From: Verrucomicrobiaceae bacterium
Lineage (GTDB): Bacteria > Verrucomicrobiota > Verrucomicrobiia > Chthoniobacterales > Chthoniobacteraceae
NCBI GenBank assembly: GCA_005791535.1
Contig: SXWH01000271.1
Coordinates: forward strand, 1-44,880
DNA: 44,880 nt
Direction of reading: 5' to 3'
This document shows, in pieces, positions 40,842 through 44,880 of this stretch. Made by a program: the position numbers and the translations under genes. The number at the start of each line of letters is the position of its first letter. Position 1 is the stretch's first letter. The notes under the pieces are model-generated. The model was not told where the DNA came from. It saw nothing but the letters and a program-made list of their open reading frames with translations, and searched no databases.

Positions 40842-42031
40842 TGTCCGTGCGACGGCGCGATTTTCTCGCCACACTCGCCGCGCTGGCGTTCCCGCTTCGC
40901 GCGGCGGAGACCGTTCCATTTCCCGCCGAGGCGCTCACCAGCATCGCGCTGTGGGACGACCCGAAGTTCATCGAACGATGGGGCGCATTCGACGCAAAGC
41001 AGCGGATCGTCTGCCGCAACTGGCAGGGCCGGTGTGAAGCGCTCGGCACGAAGGCGCAGGGTGCATCGGCGTTCTTCGAGGAAGGTCGACTCCGGTCCAT
41101 AAGCATTCTATTTCTCGATGCCGGCGCGTGGTTCGGATTCGCGCAGGCCGGCGCCTCGGCGCGCGTTCCGGAGTTCCTCTCGCTGCACCGGCAGACGTCC
41201 GCGAACGTGGAGTCCGCACTCACCGCAGCCGGTGGAAAACTGCGCGATGTCCCGCTCGGCGGACGCCAGTTGCTCAAGCACACAGGCCGCGTCGCACGCG
41301 TCGGCGATGTGTGGGCGCGGCTCGTCGTGTGGCCGGAGTATTTTGTAAAGCTCTCGCTCTTTCGCGACGAGGATGCCGCCACGCAACTGCTCGCGCCCTA
41401 CCGCCGCACGCAGAAACGCGATGATCAAGTGCGCGCCTTCGCCGCGCTTGTGGAGAAGTCGCCAAACGGCGACCAGATTCTCCGCGGCATCCCGATGCTC
41501 CAGCAAGGCGACCGCGCATACTGCGGGATGTCTGCGCTCGCGATGACGATGCAGCACCTCGGTCTGCGGATCGAAACGGAGGAACTCGCCGCTGCCGCCG
41601 GCATCCGCTTCGGCAGCACGCAGGAGGCGAAAACACGCGAGACATACGACGACGCGGCGACCGTGGGTGCGATGCGCATGGACCGCATGCAGAAGCCCGA
41701 ATGGGCGCGCATTCGGGCATCGATCTCCGCGGGAATGCCGGTCGTTGTCTTCCGTCGATGGAGCCAGGAGCGCGACTTTGTGCACACACAGTTCGCCCGC
41801 CGCTTTGCGCAGGATCCGGCGGCTGTGCTGCCGCGTGCCGGAATGGAGGAACGCAAACTCTGGCCGCAGCGCGGTGGCTTCGCGCACGCGAGCATCGTAA
41901 ACGGATTCAATGCCGCGCGTGGCGAGGTGATTTTCACGGAAAGCTGGAGCGAACAGGCACGCGATCGGCGGATGCGCTTCGAGGAATTGGAGGGCACCGG
42001 CTACATGGCCTGCCACCCGCGACTCCCATGA
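40841..42031 (+). CDS. Tat-exported C39-like cysteine peptidase
   Basis: A 396-residue protein with an RRRDFL twin-arginine motif at residues 4-9 followed by a short hydrophobic stretch (LATLAALAFPLRAAE), so export is probably by Tat. The C-terminal half has a papain-like C39 arrangement: GIPMLQQGDRAYCGMSALAM, with the expected catalytic Cys228 preceded by a glutamine in the oxyanion position, and GGFAHASIVNGFNA with His349, followed by FTESW. Residues 25-200 are an uncharacterised domain. No ABC transporter partner is present, so it is not the classical bacteriocin-processing form. The start is fixed by the overlap with the previous stop; its own stop overlaps the next start (ATGA). Confidence 0.75.
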   Translation: MSVRRRDFLATLAALAFPLRAAETVPFPAEALTSIALWDDPKFIERWGAFDAKQRIVCRNWQGRCEALGTKAQGASAFFEEGRLRSISILFLDAGAWFGFAQAGASARVPEFLSLHRQTSANVESALTAAGGKLRDVPLGGRQLLKHTGRVARVGDVWARLVVWPEYFVKLSLFRDEDAATQLLAPYRRTQKRDDQVRAFAALVEKSPNGDQILRGIPMLQQGDRAYCGMSALAMTMQHLGLRIETEELAAAAGIRFGSTQEAKTRETYDDAATVGAMRMDRMQKPEWARIRASISAGMPVVVFRRWSQERDFVHTQFARRFAQDPAAVLPRAGMEERKLWPQRGGFAHASIVNGFNAARGEVIFTESWSEQARDRRMRFEELEGTGYMACHPRLP

Positions 42032-43152
42032 AGTGGCTCGCGCTCATCCTCGCCGCGTCCGCCGCATTCGCAGCCGAGCCGCTCCGAAAGTGGACCACCC
42101 GCGACGGGCGAGCATTCGAGGCAACGCTCGCCGCCGCGGATGGCCTGCGCGCGACTTTTGAACAGCCCGGCAAGCCGCCGGTTGTCGCGTCGCTCGCCTC
42201 GCTCTCGGCCGAAGATGCGGCATTTGTTCGCGAGTGGCGCACGAACTGGCGTCACCCGCTCATCGTCCCGGGCTCCCTCGCACCGTGGCCGGCGCAGGCC
42301 ATCGCACCCGCGGGCGACTTGAAATCCACCACGGAGGACGGCGGCGTGTTTGCGTACGAGAGCGCAAACTTCCGGATCACCTCGGACCTCCGAATTCCGG
42401 ATGGCGCGGCGACGGACATCGCACGCGTCTTTGAGGCCACTCGCTCCGCGCTCATCGCCATGCCGCTCGGTCTTCACGCAGGCGGCGAGACGGAACGCTA
42501 CCGCGTTTCGATGTTCCGCGAGGGCACGGCCTACGGAGCCGCGGGCGGCATCGGCGGAAGCGGCGGTTACTACGACGGCCGCACCCGCCGCATGCTCGTC
42601 CTCCTGCCAAATCTCGGCATCACCGAGGCAAACGGCATCGTGCGCCTCGATTACGCAAAGAACATCTTCATTCTCAAACACGAGGTCACGCACCAGCTCA
42701 TCTCACGCTGGCACGGACGCGTCCCCATGTGGGCCTACGAGGGCATCGCGGAGTTCGTCGCCGCGCTGCCGTACGCGCAGGGCACGTATTCGTTTCAAAA
42801 CACCGGGCCGGCGATGCGTGACTACCTTCTGAAATGGCGGAAGACCCGCGATTCCCGCAGCATCCGATTTGTCCCGCCCGCGAAGCTCATGGCGATGACC
42901 GGCGCAGACTGGAAGGATGCAGTCGGACGCGGCGAAGCCTACGACCTCTACAACTCCTCCGGCCTCCTCACCTACTACTTCATCCAGCAGCAGGGCGGCG
43001 CGCCATTCGCGGCCTTCATTGATGCGCTGCGTCGCGGCGAGGACGAAGCCTCAGCCGAGAAAACCCATCTCCTTCGCGGAAAATCGCGCGAGTCCCTCGA
43101 AGCCGAGCTCATCGCTCTCGCGAAGAAACTCGGCGTGGAACTCACGCAGTAG
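42028..43152 (+). CDS. Secreted SHD1-domain gluzincin (DUF1570-like)
   Basis: A 374-residue protein with a signal peptide (MKWLALILAASAAFAAE). Residues about 20-75 form an SHD1-like module (RKWTTRDGRAFEATLAAADG, SLASLSAEDAAFVREW), a domain common in Planctomycetes and Verrucomicrobiota. The catalytic domain has HEVTH (218-222) with a downstream YEGIAEF glutamate near 245, as in gluzincin peptidases of the DUF1570 type. The substrate is unknown. It overlaps the C39-like gene by 4 bases and ends 10 bases from the purD stop. Last gene of the secreted cluster. Confidence 0.8.
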   Translation: MKWLALILAASAAFAAEPLRKWTTRDGRAFEATLAAADGLRATFEQPGKPPVVASLASLSAEDAAFVREWRTNWRHPLIVPGSLAPWPAQAIAPAGDLKSTTEDGGVFAYESANFRITSDLRIPDGAATDIARVFEATRSALIAMPLGLHAGGETERYRVSMFREGTAYGAAGGIGGSGGYYDGRTRRMLVLLPNLGITEANGIVRLDYAKNIFILKHEVTHQLISRWHGRVPMWAYEGIAEFVAALPYAQGTYSFQNTGPAMRDYLLKWRKTRDSRSIRFVPPAKLMAMTGADWKDAVGRGEAYDLYNSSGLLTYYFIQQQGGAPFAAFIDALRRGEDEASAEKTHLLRGKSRESLEAELIALAKKLGVELTQ

Positions 43153-43162
43153 CACGGGCCGG

Positions 43163-44419
43163 CTACAGCCCCTTCGCGCCGATATCGCGCCGGAATTGCG
43201 CGCCTTCGAATGCGATGCCGTCCACGGCCGAGTAGGCACGCGCACGCGCTTCGGCGAGGGTCGGCGCCAGCGCAGTCACGCCGAGCACGCGTCCGCCGGC
43301 GGAGAAAAACTTCCCGCCGTCGCGCTTCGTTCCGGCGTGGAAGACCGTCGCCTTCGCATCGGCGAGACCGGTGATTTCCTTGCCGCCGGAGTAAGCGCCG
43401 GGATAGCCGCCGCTCGCCATGATCACACACACCGCCGCTTCGCTGCTCCATTTCGGAGCAACACCCGCCAGACGACGGTCGATGGTGGCATCCAGCAAAT
43501 CGAGCAAATCGCTCTCCAATCTCGTCAACAGCACCTGCGTCTCCGGGTCGCCGAATCGGCAGTTAAACTCCAGCACCTTCGGCCCGTCCGCAGTCACCAT
43601 CAGCCCCGGGAAAAGCATTCCGCGAAAATCCAGTCCGTCCGCTTTCAAGCCGGCGACAAACCGATCGAGCACCTCCGTGCGAACCCGCTGCTCCAGCGCA
43701 GGAGGCAGCACTTTGTCGGCGGGGCTGAAAGTTCCCATGCCGCCGGTGTTCAGACCGCGGTCGCCATCGAGCGCCCGCTTGTGGTCCTGCGCGCTGGGGA
43801 AAAGCAGATAGCTGCCGCCGTCCACCAGCGCATGAATGCTGCATTCCTCGCCATCCAGAAACTCCTCAATCACCACCTCCGCTCCGGCATCCCCGAACTT
43901 CCGTTCCTCCATGATCTCGCGGATCGCCACATCCGCAGCCGCGTGGGTCTCTGCGATGATGACGCCCTTTCCGAGCGCGAGTCCGCTCGCCTTCACGACG
44001 ATCGGCGTCTTCATCGCCGCCGCAAATGCGCGCGCCTTCTCCGGGTCGGAAAACTGCCCGCTCGCCGCCGTGGGAATACCGTGGCGGAGCATGAACTCCT
44101 TTGCGAAGACCTTCGAAGACTCCAGCCGCGCCGCCGATTGATTCACTCCAAAAATCCGCAGCCCTTCAGCCTCGAATCGATCCACAATTCCGGCCGCGAG
44201 CGCATCATCCGGGCCGACGACCGTGAGCCCGATTCCCTCGCGCTTCGCAAATGCGATCAAGGCATCATGCTCGGAGATCTTGATCGGCACGCAGGTCGCG
44301 TCCACGGCGATTCCTCCGTTTCCGGGCGCACAGAAGACTGCGGAAACCCGCGGCGACTGCTTGAGTTTCCAGACCAGCGCGTGCTCGCGCCCACCACTGC
44401 CAATGACAAGGACTTTCAT
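43163..44419 (-). CDS. purD: Phosphoribosylamine-glycine ligase
   Basis: A 418-residue ATP-grasp enzyme. MKVLVIGSGGREHALVWKL opens the PurD N-domain, VVGPDDALAAGIVD and VVKASGLALGKGVIIA lie in the ATP-grasp, HALVDGG and FPSAQDHKRALDGDRGLNTGGMGTFSPA form the GAR-binding loop, and LEFNCRFGDPETQ contains the metal-binding glutamate and asparagine. It catalyses the second step of purine synthesis. ATG 44419 is used; a longer frame adds only three residues. Convergent with the SHD1 gene. Confidence 0.95.
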   Translation of the reverse strand: MKVLVIGSGGREHALVWKLKQSPRVSAVFCAPGNGGIAVDATCVPIKISEHDALIAFAKREGIGLTVVGPDDALAAGIVDRFEAEGLRIFGVNQSAARLESSKVFAKEFMLRHGIPTAASGQFSDPEKARAFAAAMKTPIVVKASGLALGKGVIIAETHAAADVAIREIMEERKFGDAGAEVVIEEFLDGEECSIHALVDGGSYLLFPSAQDHKRALDGDRGLNTGGMGTFSPADKVLPPALEQRVRTEVLDRFVAGLKADGLDFRGMLFPGLMVTADGPKVLEFNCRFGDPETQVLLTRLESDLLDLLDATIDRRLAGVAPKWSSEAAVCVIMASGGYPGAYSGGKEITGLADAKATVFHAGTKRDGGKFFSAGGRVLGVTALAPTLAEARARAYSAVDGIAFEGAQFRRDIGAKGL

Positions 44420-44552
44420 GTCCCGCATGAAAACGGCAACCGACCGCGCTTGGCAAGGGCGGGAAGACCCGGCGCACGGTTTTCATCACCCGTCTGCGGG
44501 CGCGGCGATGGCGGGTTGCAAATCGGTCCCGGCGCGCCATGCTGCGGGCGGC

Positions 44553-44669
44553 ATGAAAATTCCCGCCTGCTTTGCTCTTATATTGCCCACCGCCACCGCC
44601 CTCGACACGTCGAGTCCGTCGTCTCATTATTTTGCCGTCAGTTTTCGCACACTGACCCCTATTCCCTAA
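44553..44669 (+). CDS. Possible truncated secreted peptide, 38 residues
   Basis: MKIPACFALILPTATALD looks like a signal peptide, but the frame stops after 38 residues, just where base composition turns AT-rich. It may be a remnant of a longer secreted protein or chance. It lies in the 256-base gap between purD and the lipoprotein; otherwise that gap shows nothing. Confidence 0.2.
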   Translation: MKIPACFALILPTATALDTSSPSSHYFAVSFRTLTPIP

Positions 44670-44675
44670 TCGAAA

Positions 44676-44880
44676 ATGAAGTACTGGGTATTATTCGCGT
44701 CAATGCTTGCAGTTGCTTCATGCAACCAAAAAACCACTAAATCAATTATGGAAGAAGACCTCATCGCATTAGGCTTTACTCGTCGAAACGAGAGGCCGCC
44801 AATATTCCGCGGACAAGGGAAAATCGGGGTATTTTCTGACCTGCTTGGATTTAAGGTGGCTGACCTCAAGCCACTACCAA
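44676..44880 (+). CDS. Start of a lipoprotein gene (cut by window edge)
   Basis: From the ATG at 44676, 68 codons remain open to the window end. MKYWVLFASMLAVASC ends in a lipobox-like VASC, so Cys16 would be lipidated. The mature part starts NQKTTKSIMEEDLIALGFTRRNE. Codons use clearly more A and T than in the rest of the window, for example TTA and ATA, which suggests different origin. No family recognised from this fragment. Confidence 0.55.
   Translation, partial: MKYWVLFASMLAVASCNQKTTKSIMEEDLIALGFTRRNERPPIFRGQGKIGVFSDLLGFKVADLKPLP

Noticed and set aside
42917..44740. A 607-codon plus-strand frame opposite purD
   Set aside because: purD is certain, and this frame starts inside the SHD1 gene and gives Arg/His/Ala-rich noise.

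Overview
The window looks like chromosomal DNA of a high-GC Gram-negative bacterium, most likely a member of the Verrucomicrobiota. This is inferred from the gene mix: a DUF1080 (3-keto-disaccharide hydrolase-type) secreted protein, McsA/McsB outside Firmicutes, a thioredoxin/PDZ protein with a haem-type CxxCH motif, LVIVD-repeat and delta-60-repeat secreted proteins, an SHD1-domain protease, and an ExbB/ExbD operon, which implies an outer membrane. I saw no rRNA, tRNA, CRISPR array, transposase or prophage gene.

Layout. 1-2.8 kb: 5' end of pyrG (minus, cut by the window edge), a DUF1080 protein with a good intrinsic terminator, apaG and thiD. 2.8-4.65 kb: an accessory-looking stretch with a degenerate 21/22-bp tandem repeat array, a possible 66-residue membrane miniprotein and an unrecognised secreted, membrane-anchored protein. 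4.67-7.23 kb (minus): ilvE-mcsA-mcsB, coupling a branched-chain aminotransferase to the protein-arginine kinase and its zinc-finger activator. 7.36-9.87 kb (plus): a membrane-anchored TPR protein and cysH. 9.87-14.28 kb (minus): small membrane protein, thioredoxin/PDZ/CxxCH protein, AsmA-like protein. 14.4-17.6 kb: rhomboid protease, exported caspase-like protease with TPRs, NlpC/P60-like lipoprotein and an FmdB-like protein that has lost its zinc ligands. 17.7-20.9 kb: GT9 glycosyltransferase, manA and a Tm-1-like (UPF0261) protein. 21.0-23.7 kb (plus): secreted hypothetical, radC and a Xaa-Pro aminopeptidase. 23.8-25.9 kb: LVIVD protein (minus) and trmB (plus). 25.87-32.1 kb (minus): a tight operon exbB-exbD-TPR-comEC. 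32.2-34.5 kb: an MscS channel fused to a cyclic-nucleotide-binding domain and a LURP/Tubby-like protein. 34.5-36.1 kb (minus): manC and a coiled-coil protein. 36.2-43.15 kb (plus): four consecutive secreted proteins, namely a 1377-residue metzincin with Calx-beta and delta-60 repeats, a small hypothetical, a Tat-type C39-like peptidase and an SHD1-gluzincin, the last three with overlapping stops and starts. 43.16-44.42 kb: purD (minus). The last 300 bases turn AT-richer and hold the start of a lipoprotein.

How the genes fit together. Housekeeping metabolism (CTP, thiamine, BCAA, sulfate assimilation, purines, tRNA m7G46, GDP-mannose via separate ManA and ManC) is interleaved with envelope and protein-quality genes. 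Cell-envelope proteolysis is strongly represented: rhomboid, caspase, NlpC/P60, metzincin, C39-like and gluzincin. The least ordinary items are the tandem repeat array, the Zn-ligand-less FmdB protein, the thioredoxin/CxxCH/PDZ protein, the exported caspase next to a rhomboid, and the overlapping secreted-peptidase operon. I did not find an unmistakable new defence or mobile system. All calls rest on reading motifs by eye, without database searches.
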